NCBI GenBank assembly: GCA_020055645.1
Contig: CM034548.1
Location: 45,562,296-45,626,295, forward strand
Source of the DNA: Tomocerus qinae
Lineage: Eukaryota > Arthropoda > Collembola > Entomobryomorpha > Tomoceridae
DNA length: 64,000 bases
Reading direction: 5' to 3'
The notes below the pieces were generated by a model. That model made no database searches, was not told the DNA's origin, and saw only the letters and a program-made list of their open reading frames with translations. How positions within the stretch are numbered: the stretch's first letter is position 1; every line of letters begins with the position of its first letter. Below, piece after piece: positions 41,651-55,700 of the stretch. A program made the position numbers and the translations under genes.

Positions 41651-44600
41651 ATGAAGCTTAGCCGAACTTGGCGCAAAAGATATAATCGTAACACTGTTAA
41701 ACAAGACAAAAAACCAGACAGCTCCAAAATGATGGATACATCCGTTGGATATACATTTAAGCCGTTTGTCTTTCAACAAATTGGCCCTGATTGCTCCCGA
41801 ACCTGGAGTCAAAAGTCAACTTCTACTGGTAACTAAATAAAACTATAAACTATTTAAATTACCCATAAATTAGTAGTATTGGCTTATAAGTTTTTATTCT
41901 AGAAAAGAAATAAAAATGTAACCATATAGCATATATCTAAATGTGTTTCATGGTTTTTAATAAATGTTAGGTCTATGCAGGTTACAATTTTAAAGTTATA
42001 AACTGTAAATGGTTGTTATCTCAAATAACTTGATAAGTGAACGGTTTCAGGATATTTTGCTAGCAATTTTCTATATTTTACATGTATGTATATTTATTTT
42101 TGCAACAAATAGGGCAATGCTGGTTCTCGCAGAATTTAATTTGCTGAATATTTCTAGTTTAGATTTATTCTCAATCATTTAAATTCAAATCCGTTTTATT
42201 GCTGCTTAAATTTCAATTTTGTGTCGTACATGTTGTGTGGTAGAGTATTGTGGAAACACTATTTTTTACACTAATTGATTGTTATCTTATTCATATTTAT
42301 CAGCGTTTCTGCAGCTATAGCATATAAAGCATTTTATGATGTCTGAATGTCTGATATAGAGGTAGACGTACACCCTACCTTGCAATGTATCTAATTTAAT
42401 GATCGTAGATGGTATGATTAGTTTGTTATGTGTCTTTGTTAAATGAGGTGACGTGGTCAGCCACGTCCAATCGAACTACTATTTAAAAAAACACGACACA
42501 AGTATTTAGTATATGGGTTTATTGACATTTTGTGGGTGTGAGTTTCTTAAGTGAGGAAAATTGATTCTATTGCTGGTATATCTACACATTTAATTGTAGC
42601 ATTACCAATAAAGTCAGTAGTATTTGTTGTTGTGTCAATTAAAAGGACTACAAAATAATATTGGCCAACGGAGATGAATGTACATAAGATCCAACTTTCT
42701 GCACCGAAAAAGTCAAAATAACTGTCTAGCAGAATAAAAAATCTAATTCATCTCATTATTTTTTAGTACTTAGATCAATTTGCAAGATGCAAGGAATTTT
42801 ATTTTGTAAATCGGTATTAACTATTAATAAATAATTTAATTCAACAATAGTTTTAACGAAATCACAAAATAAAAACAATAATTTTTGAGCCGTAGTGGAC
42901 TATTTTAAGTTTTTGACTTTTAAGTGCTACAGATTTTGTCTTTTGCAATATACATAAAAATAAATGCACATTGTGTTGTGAAAGTTAGATTTAAGGGAAA
43001 GGTCAAAAGTTTATCACTCTTTTTGTGTAATACTCACACTCAGTAATAATTTCTTAGCTTCCGTTGAGCGTCTTGTTTAGAGTACAGATAACATTCAAAA
43101 CTTACACTTGGCATCTTTTTTAACATGTTTACATGATTAACATATTGTTTAGGAAATCATTTAATTCATTGATTTGCATAGGTAACCAATGCTTTTCTAA
43201 GTTTTAGAATAAATTGGTAGGATATACATGGTTATCTGTTATCGAAAAAATTGATAACGGTTCCACAAAAACCAAATACAAAAGGCAAAGAAGAGTCATT
43301 GACTTAACCGAATCACAATGAATGGGACGATAAAGTAATCTCATTATTTGAGTTAATATCGTATACAATGCTTATAATACGCTTTATAAATTAACCTGTA
43401 GGTGCAAGTGAACTTTGCACTTTATTCAATATGATGACAGCTGACATACTTAAAGTTTTCTATAGTGTAGATTACCATATTACACCACTCAGTCGGTCGT
43501 CCTAGTCCCAGATAAAATAAAAATACGCTCCAGTTCATTTAACGGCTCCAATTTTTGTGACACGACACAATCTTAGAATTATTTTTGTTTAAATTCGTTA
43601 TATAATCCTAACTTGAGGAATCTACAATTTTTCTGTTTTTCACATTGTGAATGTGAATTGTGTAGGGAAATAACGAAATGAATGTTAGTACTATTGCAAA
43701 TGACGTCCTTGTCGCGATATCAATGACAAACTAGTTATGTTACCAAATTAAGAGTAGCTCAGCTAAGGTATGCAATAAATTTCATGTTAGAAACGGGTAA
43801 TTCAGTATATAGTTTGATTTATTAGTTAGAATTATCTGGCAGTTCTTTTTATACCTAGTTATGGTTCCAATCCAATTTGGTTCTAGTTCTAACATGATAT
43901 GACACTACACAGGTCCTATGCCTAGATCTGGACATCGCATTGTATGCGACGATGGCAACTTCTATTCCTATGGAGGGTATTTGGAGACAAATAATATTTC
44001 CCCGGCTCCCATCGTTCAACAAACACAGCGTCTATTCGAAGAAGTTGGCACACAATAAATTAATTGTTTTTAACTGATATTCATTTTTTACTTAATATCA
44101 TTGGTAAGAGGACATTAAAATGATACTTATTTATGGAGTATATTTATTAAATAGTTATGGTGCTTCAATTACGCCCAAAGAACTTGGAAACAAATGCACA
44201 CCACCGGAAGTTCTCCCAAGGAGCTCGCCTCGCATTCAGCCGTTTTAGATGGTAACTATTTAATAGTTTTTGGAGGCACTGGCGTTCCTTTTGGCGGCTG
44301 TTCATCCAACAAGATAAATATATGTGATTTGCGAACGCTTTCCTGGCTACCTTATGAAACAACTGGAGAAGCACCTTCGCCTGCATACGGACAGGTATGG
44401 AAACAATTTTATCTGATTTTAAAATTAATTCAAAGAATATCGTATTTTACGTACGATGGTATATTTCTTAGATAGTATTCAAAACATTCAATATTCATCA
44501 AAATATCGTGAATAATTTAATAATATACTAATAATTTATTAAAACCTGTTGTACCCGAGAATATTTATATCGACTTAGCTAATGAATAAAATGTTTATTT

Positions 44601-46455
44601 CAGGCTGTAGTAATGGATGGTAAATCATTTTACGTCATTGGCGGCACTACAGGGTACGACTATTGTATGGATATTCACAAGCTTGACTTGAATACATTTT
44701 GTTGGGAGACCCTATTTATTTCCAAGGGCGACAGCTCAGAGCCACCTCCAAGGTAAAATTAGTTTGCATTAATTAGATTTAAATTTGAACTTATTAAATG
44801 TCCACCTGACAAATGCGTGTAGATTGTAGATTACAATAATATGTTGTGCCTATCCTAAGATAATATTTTGGTTATCATTTATGAACGAAAATAGTAAATA
44901 CATTAAATGATGTACCATTAGCACAAATATTATTTTATGTGTAGTTATCGTGACATTGGAAGTCTCAGTAAAAATTAGTGAGGTTATCTTAAGTAAATGT
45001 TGAATTGGCATATTCTTAGCTGATGTAGCTTTGAAAAATAATCTGTATTCGCAAAACCTTTGCCACCTTCATTGAAAAATTTTTAATAATTATTTGGATA
45101 AATTTTTTTCAGTCTAACTTAAGTGATGATAATTTTATCGCGTACTAACTGCCTTTGCTACATTTAAACTCTTGCACATTAAAACCATTTCAGACAGACA
45201 GTTTAATATGCATCTCTAAGAAATGAGGATTCTGTTATATGATTTTTTTTCAAAGGATGTTTACCAACTTTTCTTGTTTAATCTCTTTTTTGTGCTGTAT
45301 TACACAGTAACCCATTTTCTCAGTAAATTATTTTAAAAGATTAGGACATCAAAACTAAACTATTAGTGATTAAAAAATAGTATATAATTGTAATTTCCCC
45401 AACTACATACATACAAGTTAGGCAATTCTTTTTTAAATCCAAGTTTATTATGGTGTGGGAACAGATACAGACATGAAGTTGCTTTTGACGGAAAAAATAT
45501 TTATGTGCTGGGAGGTGGAACTGCCACAAGTGCTTATGATTTGACATTTGTTCCGGCCTTCGACATTAAGACTCGAGAGTGGTCAATTATTCAAACGCAC
45601 GCAGACCATGACCGCTTTCCCAAACCCCGCAAATGTCAAGGCTCAGTTCAGAAAGATGACGGTAATTGCTACTTTGTTTTCTATTTAAATATTATTGCTT
45701 TTGAAACCATGCGTAGTAGTATTTATGTTGAACTGTAAATATCACTAATCTGGGTATTCTAAGATGAGTCTAGTAGAATAAATGGATTATCATTAGGCCA
45801 TCAATCGGCAAAGACTAAAAACTAAAAACTAAAAAATTGTGCCATTTGTAATAAATAATTTGCTAAATTCTTCATCTTTAGAGCTGAAGATTAAAACATA
45901 TGCAATAGGTTAATATAAATATTTAATTTGTTACCTCAATACAGATGTGTTCATTGGAGGTGGATACGACAGTAAAAGTATATTTATGGATCTCTGGAAA
46001 CTCAACCTTCCAACAATGCAATGGACACATTTATCTATAAAGATGCCAACACCTTTATATTTTCATTCGGCCAGTGTGACTAAAGTACGAACATTTATCT
46101 TACTCTCCTTGTTGTTAATAAATAGTGTCTCCTCTAACCATTAATAATGTACGTTTTGCTGTAGGTGGGCTGCATGTATATGTTTGGAGGTGTAACAAAT
46201 ATTAAAAGTAACACTCGTACTAACGAGGTGTTCAAAATATGGTTGGGTGTCCCGAAACTGAAAGAGATATGTTGGGAAGCAGTAACTCATTATGCGCCGT
46301 CAACGAAGAACCTCTCAAAACAGACTCTTCTGAAGCTGGGAATACCAAAGGAGTATGCTGAAAGGGTGTTTCACACTCCCCCATGTGCGTGCCCATGTAT
46401 CCCGGATGTCAATGTACAATGGAAACTGGGTAAAGCGGCTGAGTTATATAATTGA
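41651..46455 (+). CDS. KLHDC10: KLHDC10 orthologue (Kelch substrate receptor), 7 exons, 441 aa
   Basis: Vertebrate KLHDC10 is a substrate receptor of a CUL2-type ubiquitin ligase that recognises C-terminal degrons; the Drosophila homologue slim acts on PP5/ASK1 stress signalling. Exons: 41651-41828, 43913-44043, 44155-44394, 44604-44752, 45465-45661, 45945-46084, 46165-46455, all GT-AG and phase-consistent. The 441 aa nearly equal the human length. Six kelch blades carry GG pairs near residues 80, 143, 196, 249, 303 and 353. Recognition motifs are ARSGHR-like PRSGHRIV, LIVFGGTGVPFG, IHKLDLNT, RYRHEVAFDG, LWKLNLPTMQW and the C-terminal LSKQTLLKLGIP (about 396-406), a likely BC-box. The C-terminus is Cys/Pro-rich. 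The exon 2 donor (GTTGGC) is weak but both family alignment and phase require it. Confidence 0.95.
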
Positions 46456-49400
46456 AATCGGAATATATTTAACGGACCTTAAAATAATTTAAAATGTCTC
46501 TCAAGCTGATTGGAAAGGTAAATAATTATAGTGCGCTTAAAAAGAAGGCCCTGAATGGATGAACACTGCTATGTTTACCCAAATTTTTTCCTTGTAATGT
46601 TCGAGAACGATAGCACTATTGCATCTTTGAAAGTAAATAATGCGCTTTTTCTAGCAAATAGAAATTTTAACCCTAAAAATCAATAGCAACACTGGTCATG
46701 TGTATTTACTTTCAATGAGGCAACGGGTATCCTGTCTTGAACTATTAATTTATCTTTCTTATATGTGCAGCTGCAGACACCAATCAATGTTAAGCCATTT
46801 CAAGGCATCACTAGCTATAAATATTAGCACTATATATATAGCAAAACTTTAAAAATTCTTTTTCGTCATTTAGAGACATTTTAAATTATTTTAAGAGCCA
46901 CTAAATAGGCATTCATTGAAATCTCATGTAAAAAATTTTCTTACTATCGAAATAAGTAAGACCACTTAGTTTTTACTATATGTATTACTATTCTACTGCT
47001 AATTAATATGGCACGTCTAAACTAGGCTAAAATTTGTTTAAGTTCCAGCCAAATACGTTAATGATACAAACCGCACGGTTTAGAATGAAATGGAATTAAA
47101 TTCAAAACCGTGCAGTTAAATTATTACGTATTTGACTTATAAAAATTTATTGTAAAAGGTCGAATTAAAATTTGTCAAAGTCGCAATCGGTATCGCAGTA
47201 TAGTGAAGAATTATTATAAAAATGGTATTTCCCGGACTATAAATAAGTGAATACTTTAAAACTAATCTAGTATTGTAGGCACTCATTTTATATAAACAAT
47301 CTAAAACTTGTACCCAAATACTGACAAAAATTCATCCGGAGGTTTTTCTGGAATTGATGCTTGCCATTGCCTCTTGTGCGTAAAAACTCGTTTCTCATAT
47401 GCTATAAAAACCTACACTAGTAGTATAAATATAAAAGCTTGTATTAACTTGTGTATAAAGTGTTGCAATTATTTTTGCCCTAATTACCCTATCCCAGAGG
47501 CGGTGGGTTATAACAGTGTGTGTTAGTATTGACTATGTTCCATAGCTTTTTCAATGACTTGTGTAAATGATCTGAAAGATATTTTGGTGCGTGCAATTTC
47601 CCACCTTTTTGAGGAACATATAATATTTAATAACTTGAACTGGCCATGTTTAGATATTTTCTGTGATATCAGAAGATGGATTTGCCTAGAAAATTTTAAA
47701 GCATAAAAAATACATACTGGAAAGTTCATTAGAACCTACTTCCTGACAGAGTGTTCTCTATACACTTCGCCTTCTTTTAGATTCATAAAAGCAATAATAA
47801 ACTTTTAACTTGAGCACACCTAAAAGAAACAAGTAATTGTTCTTTGTTTGCCACGTGTTCAACCTCAATCCCTTGTTATATATCTACATGAATATAGCTT
47901 CTGCGTCATTTTATCCTTCTACGAAATCAATCTCAATCAGCAAGTAGCTAAATGTTACTGCAGGATTTCTTTCTTATGACTAGGATTTTTATAATAACCA
48001 GGAAAAATTTAATTTTCTATTTAAATGTATTAAGTGAAGGAGGCCTTAAATATTAATAGCAAGTGTTTTGGTCCATTATTTATAATCCATTATTTATTGC
48101 TAACGCTTTCATTCAGATGTTCCATTGATTCAGACTTCCTTACTGTTGTGTGAGTTCAATTGTTAGTTAAAAATGTTTTGAATAGCTTAACAAGCATACT
48201 AAAATATTTTTAAAATGCTATAAAGAGTATCCATTTTTATTTGTTAGCTCAATAAATGTACTTAATCAGTTTCTCTTTCAGCTTATCCACAGGTTCTATC
48301 TCGGCACAGAACTATTGTTTTCCAACTTAAATTCATAAAAAATCGTCGATAAGTTTTCATTGTTTTGTATTTTGTTGTCTGTTATTGTGTGATATTTTTC
48401 GCTTCAACTTTTAAGTTAGTAAAACTGGTCATATCTTAATTATTTGTATAATGCCGTTTAAGAAAGCTTTGTAAATTGCAGTACGTGCGACGTGCACAAA
48501 ATAATGACGACCAGCGATGTAGCAAAATGTAGCCATGAAATATAAGCTGACCTGTTTAGATGTGCTTAAAAATGCAAACCAATAAACGTCCAACAAATTT
48601 TATTAAAAAAATATTGTTTACAGAATCCAAAAATATAGCAAATTATCCACATACTTTAAAGCCCTTAATTAGCATCTTTCAGTCCAACACATGCGGATTA
48701 TCAATTTTTTGCTGTTGTTATTATTCTTTTCTAAAACATTGACTGTTGGAGTTTTGTATTTCACTGATATCTGTCGCCAAATTAAATTGCTTTGTATTAT
48801 TTTCGATGAATTGTTAAGAAAATGCATATTGTAAATTGCAGTCAACCCTCTGAAAAGTATCCAATATTAAAGGCAATTGCTAATCCATTTAAGGTGGAAT
48901 ACGACAAAATTACCAATGTAATAATATCAAATAAATTATTCCATTACATTGCCTACTCCCTATTTCATTTTAATTCATAACGGGTCTAAACACATCTTTT
49001 CATATGTAGGTGGGCATTCACATTTTTGCAGTGTAAATCTGTATGCCTTTTTATCATTTAAATTGTAAATGTGATAGTACCATGGTAGTACTTTAGTACA
49101 TTTTGCTCAATAACAAGCTTGCAATTTACACACAAGGATATTATCATTGATTAAAGAAACTATTGGCTTATATATTAGTAATTGGCAATAATACAATTTT
49201 ACAGAAGGCTCAATTTAGTAAAAGTAATGTAGTAATTTGTTGGCTTCGTGAAGCTTCTCTTTGTTTTTTAGTTCAATATCTTTTCATATTAATCTGTGCT
49301 TTCTCTTATTCTTTGTGTGGCAATAAATCAAAAAGGAATTCATAGTTAAATTATTTTTACTTATTCAGAGCTGGGCTCTAAAGTGTTTGTAACTATAAAC

Positions 49401-51347
49401 TCTAACTCTGAATATTTATAAATGGCAAAATTAGCATATGTATTACATTAAGGTTGGAAAAACCAATGCAATTAGAATGTTGAACATAGAGCCCAAATAA
49501 TTTGAAAAAATTCATAGAAGTAAGTAGTTTTTCATGCCCATAATATAATATGGTTTCTTTACCTGTCGGGAAAGTTTTTGTTCACTACCTCTTGATATAC
49601 CAATACAAAAACGGATGGGGAAGTTGGTGACATCAAAGTATATCTGATGATATCGCAATAAATTTTTTGATTTGTATTTTTCAGATTTATTGATTTTGAT
49701 GTCAATTTGTTAAATGAGACTTCTGTGAAGTGCCACAGGGAGCCTGTGTCATAGTCATAATCTATCGTTGTTGATCATCTGTCAGGCATCATTAAATTAG
49801 TTAGATCATAGCCTGTTTTATCACCCGTTCTGTAAATCAATACATTTACTACAATTAATTTTAATCCCTGAATTATAGTTAAGTACCAATTTAGAATACT
49901 AATTAGTTAGTTTTCAATTAGGCTACAGAAAGCACAACTATTGACGTAAAAAAGAAATAAATTGGGGATAATCTGTACTTTCTGTAATCTTCATCAGGTG
50001 ATCTACGTTTATTCATAATGCGGCTGTCGCCATTAAAGCCATTAGTAATATAATAATAGTTACCTGGTCTGCAATGTGTTGGGGAATTGTTACTGATAAT
50101 TGCTTCACTGGGTGCATTGGATTTGAAACAATGAATTTCACCTGTGTACGAAAAGACGTTTTTTACATAATATAATGTAAATAGTAGTTATAGCAATATA
50201 CGACATGACTATTGATTACCGATAAGTAGCACTGAAAATGCGTTGATAAATCCTATGTTGTATGGAAGATTGAGACAAAGGTCGTCAGTATAACTAATGA
50301 AATCAACCTGCTGACTATTCCACTTATCTCCTTATAAAATATTCTGTACTCGAAAATAGGTACTCATGAACAAAGGACACCGATGTCCTGAGACAACAGA
50401 AATTAGTGGCTAAGTTGTCAACATGTAGCAATAATAGGATTGGGAACTGTCAGTCTCCTGTGACTATAATTATTTAATGTTAAAATAGATAAGAAAAAGT
50501 ATATATTAATTAGGTACTGTACCAGCAACTAGCAATACTAGCAAATATTTGACGATGGTTAATGTTTGTGATATACTATTCATAACCAGCCAATTACTGT
50601 TATATAAAAATCTCTTTCTCTAATCTATAATAAATAGCATGTATTACTTCAGTAGTAAAAATCAAATCGAAACTTACGAATTGTGAATTGTGAAAATGTT
50701 ATTAGCCAATAATATAATATAATCAGTGACAGATGAACGGTACAATCTTCATTTATACATTATGTAAATGGTTTATTTAAAAATAGTGAGTACAATTTTC
50801 AACTTTCAATTTTATTTACATTGCCTAAAATTTATAATGTGTGTGTATTACATATGATATTTGAGATTTTGAGTGGTATGAACTAATCAATAATTAGTAA
50901 TTACATGAGTTTAATGGCAGCCTTAACGAGTATATAATTAGCTATAATACGATTATGCAAGATGTTTTATCCTGGATATTAGTTTAAGAAAATAACGTGG
51001 CTGCTCTGGCGAAATAGCGAAATGCGAATGAATGGTAAACAATTCGTGAATGAATGTCCAGTTATTTTTCTTAGTCTACATAAAGATGAAACATCCTGGA
51101 ACATGTAATGAGCTGATGTAAATTATGGTGTCCTGCCGAAATATCACCTGTCATTTTTTGTGTACTTTCGGTATGGAAAATGACGAGTATTGTTGTAATG
51201 ATATAATAACAATAAAAAAGAAAAAAAATGAGACAACCTTGCTAATTATTAGTTTATTTAATTTGCATTTGCTACAATAGTGTTTACCATAGTACTTGGA
51301 TTAGCATCTAAATACATTTGACATTTGTATATCCACACTAAATATTA
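46456..51347. other. Long intergenic stretch, no gene recognised
   Basis: Nearly 5 kb of AT-rich DNA between KLHDC10 and the second small hairpin. All open frames are short, without motifs. The KLHDC10 3' UTR must begin here, but no canonical AATAAA stands out close to the stop. Confidence 0.4.
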
Positions 51348-51449
51348 ATTAACGTTTTCACTTACAGTGTGTATCCCAACGCATACTTTCATGTACTAAA
51401 TTTTACTTACGAAGGTATATGCTTTGGGGTACATAAGGGAAACATTAAT
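51348..51449. repeat. Small hairpin family, copy 2 (102 bp)
   Basis: Homologous along its length to 40395-40490, including ATTAAYGTTTTC ends, CCCAACGCATAC, TGTACTAAATTTTA in the loop and GAAGGTAT. Its arms pair less perfectly than those of copy 1, so it is probably older. Confidence 0.7.
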
Positions 51450-52753
51450 TCCGATATTACTATTATCAATTATTATTAGCAACTGATTACAGCGTTATCG
51501 ATATAACACATGTTGGACATTAGAAGATGGTGTTTGTTATTTGTATCAATATATCAATTATCATTGGTTGTTCAATGAGTCTACTCCAAAATAAAATAGT
51601 ATTAAACGGCAATACAGGCATAAACTAACCTTAGTATTCAATTGTAGGTAAATGTCGGATGCTGCCGACATTTTTGACTTCAATCCGCCCATGGTCAAGG
51701 ACGTTATGGGCTTTACGGGCTGAAGTCCCCACCCCCCCCCCCTCCCCGAAATCTAAGAAAAGGGCATTTTTTTCCTCAAAATAGCAAAAAAGGCATTTAA
51801 ATAATTTGCATGTAAACTTATGTGGAAGAATTTTGTACATATATTATATAGGAATACTTGTAACTCATTCATCTCATAAATTGAACTTGTTTCACTATAA
51901 ATGACCTCGGATGAACTTGTGCGCATAAATCCAAGTCATTTGCAACATTTCCTCGAAGAGCCGATTGTTTGTCGAAACCCAGCGGTCGTATTCACATTAA
52001 AGGAATTCTTAGAGCCACAAATGTCTTTTCAAGGCCGTCAATACTGTTTCGTTCTTATTTTTCTGTGGGTACAAAAAATTTGAATCTCATTTCATTCGAA
52101 AGTTATCGTGCTAAAGGACAGACAGAGAGATTGAACATTCCTATAAAATGGTTCACATCACTTAATAATTATTGTCAATCAATCTCGGTCCACCATTTAT
52201 CCACTTCCACATTGACAAATACAGAGTTGGATTGCAGTTTTCATAAATATCACGCTTAATCATTATATACACGAAGATAAAAAGTTATCAGAACCTGTCG
52301 GCTCCCAACTTGTTTTCTCATTGACAGTGGTAGACAGTTACAACGTTTAGTCGATAATAGTTTTTACTGCTCTACTATTAGTATTCTCATAAACCTACAG
52401 ATAACATCAATTACCATCGGAACTTTAGATTCAGGACTAACAACCACAGTCTTCACAAGATATTTATTATTTATTACACTTTCTACATTTCACAGGAACA
52501 GGTGGCTGCGCTGTTACTAATTAACTTTCATATTGGTACCTTTACTTGTATCTAATTTATAATTTAATGAGTTAAATGTCATTTCCATTTGGCTTTCGAT
52601 TTTATTGAAATTTCGATGTGCGTCTATTTTTTATTTCAGATATTTCCTTTTCTACACATTGCCAATTCAGTTGAACCATCACTTGGTTCTGATTGCCCCA
52701 TCTGGTTGTTCAAATCTTTACAGTAAAGAAAAGTGACAAGTGAAAAGTGAAAT
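51450..52753. other. Intergenic and AOX 5' flank
   Basis: Contains a C-rich tract at about 51729-51745 and, at about 52097-52125, the motif TCGAAAGTTATCGTG followed by GGACAGACAGAG, a variant of a motif at 8958 and 62694. No gene was recognised. The AOX 5' UTR probably ends this interval. Confidence 0.4.
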
Positions 52754-55700
52754 ATGGATTCAAGTCAGAGGTAACTAAACTCCAATGATATTGTAATGTA
52801 TATTACTGCCATTTATATTCGTTAATTAGTCGATAAAATTAAAATACTCAAACCGCATGAATGTGTGTGTAAAGAACAGAGGAACTATGAAATGTAGAGT
52901 CAAGGCTAGGGGTAGAGTATAGGTAACTTAGGTTTAGGTTTTCCTATTTAATTGGCCATGAAATGCTACATAGACTGTATTCTTTTATATTTATGACGAT
53001 TTAAACCTTTGACAGAAAAATGAAATGACATGAAATGATAACGCACGCATGCATTTTGATTGCTGTAGTGATAATTTTGTTACCACACAGTATAATTATA
53101 TAAACTATTTTCTTTTTGTCAATGTTGATAGTAACCCTGAAATTAAGGAGACTGTCAATTTTTTCATTAATGGAAAAGCGTATGCCGGTAATTAAATCTA
53201 TTATATGGTTATTTACAAATGCTAATTTAGCTTTTGTATGTGGTTTAAAAGTTTTCAATTTTCATTTTGTGCAGTTACTGCAGAAAATGACCAACTTAGC
53301 CCACAGTCTGTTTTGGTGGACTATATTCGAGAAAATGCCGGGTTGAAGGGAACAAAATACATGTGTCGAGAAGGGGGTTGTGGTGCTTGTGTAGTTACTG
53401 TAAGAGTAAAAGATCCTGTGACTGGAGAACAAAACGTGAAATCCGCGAATTCAGTAAGCCACCTTTCTTCCCATTTTGATATATTTGGTATATATGGGAT
53501 TCCTACAACTTTTGGTACTTTACTGCAACATGAAATAATTATTAACGAAGCAATCTCGTAAATAGTAAAGTCACCTAAATTTTAGTGCCTGATTCCAACA
53601 TTAAGCTGTGATGGTTGGGATATTTCAACCATAGAAAGTCTGGGAAATCGCCGTGATGGATACAGCCGACTTCAAAAGACACTTGTCCAGTTTGGGGGCA
53701 CTCAATGTGGATTTTGTACTCCTGGAATGATCATGAACATGCATAGGTAGCATTTTGTTTTTAATATTCCAGTTAGTAAAGAGGTTTCAGTACGAACAGG
53801 TACAATAAGAGTTTCTTAAATTGATTGACATAAAATATTATTTGTTGTGCCACTGTAGTTTAATGGAGTCTAACAATTCTTTGACTGTCAAAGAAATAGA
53901 AGATAATTTCGATGGAAATATTTGTCGATGTACGGGATACCGGCCAATTTTGGACGCTTTCAAAACCTTTGCTGGAGATGCTCCAGCAGAATTATTGAAA
54001 AAATGCGCTGATATTGAGGCAGGAAAAAATATAAAATCAAATTTTACTTAATTGCACATGAATGGTTATTGATTTTCGACATTTGCTGTAAATTGTAGAA
54101 ATATAAATACTAATATCACAAAGACGATACTTGAGCTAAGTGTGAATTCTCACCCTAATCTAGCAAAATTTATAATATTATAAAAACATAATTAATCCTG
54201 TTTGATTTTCATTTAGGACTGTTTACCATGTCCCATTAAATTTCAAAATCAAGCTCAAGGTAAAGGCAGCAACTATAATAATATTGTTCCCAATTCTCCG
54301 TTGTACCTGAAACTGAATTCAGGCGAAATTTGGATTAAAGCCACTTCTTTGGAGACACTATTCCAAGCTTTGCAAACATTCCAGTCTGAAGGTTATAAAT
54401 ATCGGATTGTTGCCGGAAATACTGGCACAGGTAAAAATTGTTTTGAGCAGAAAAAATGATAAGAAAGTTATAAATACAGAATAATACTAATACTAATATT
54501 TTTACTGCATAAAGGAGTTTACAAGAACGACGGCCCATATCAAGCGTATGTGGACATTTTAAGTGTTCCAGAACTGAAAAAATCAACTTTGTCAGATAGT
54601 TCTGTTCTTATTGGAGCCGGCTCAACTTTGACTACTTTCATTTCCACTCTTAAACAAGCATCAACGCTTACAGGATTTTCTTACGCAGGTCGAATCAGTA
54701 GGCACATTCAAAGAGTTGCTAATGTACCCGTGAGAAATGTAAGCGGAAACGCTAAAAAATATAAATATAATACGTTTACTTGTAATTTTGTAATTTAAAA
54801 CTGCTGAACAGGTTGGAACAATAGCTGGGAATTTAATGTTAAAACATACTCACAATGAATTCCCCTCCGACATTTTCTTAACACTTGAAACTGTTGACGC
54901 GGAACTAATAATCGGTATATTTACTTATCTAAGAAATGATTGTAATTGTTACCTTTTTAGGTATATTAATCCGAAATAAGTCGATGTGTAATTTTTGTTT
55001 TGATTTGCAGCCACGTCTACGACCGAGACAACCTCTGTGTCCCCGAAAGACTTTTTAAAACTGAATATGGATAATAGAATTATTTTAGCGGTGAAATTGA
55101 AGCCTTATTCCGAAGGTTACTCTTATAGAAGCTTCAAAGTATGTTTCTTTTTCCATTAAATGCCATTTCTGTACAAGTATTATATTGCAAATCAAAGCCA
55201 TGACTCAGAATATTAACGATAAATTTTCTATAGTGGCAATTTATTTTTTAACAGATTACCAGGCGTTACCAAAATGCGCATGCTTACGTCAATGCTGGAT
55301 TTTTGATGAAAATTGACAAATCAAATAATTACCTTGTGGTTGAGAAGCCACGAATTGTCTACGGTGGAATAAATCCTTCCTTTGTAAGAACTTGGATTGA
55401 ATATAATTTGTTCACATGATGAAATAATTTCAGCTCATGCGTTTCTACGTTATTTCATCACAGCTATCTTATTATTAGGCATAATTATAAACTAATCGTA
55501 CCTTGTCTAATTTTTTCAGATCCATGCTTCTGCAACGGAGGATATACTAGTTGGAAAATCGTTACTGGACAATAGTACATTGAGATCTGCTACTGATAGC
55601 CTTAATAAAGAAATAAATCCAAATGATAACCCACCAGACGCTTCACCTGAGTATAGAAAAAATTTGACTCTTTCTTTACTATACAAAGTAAGTCCGTTTA

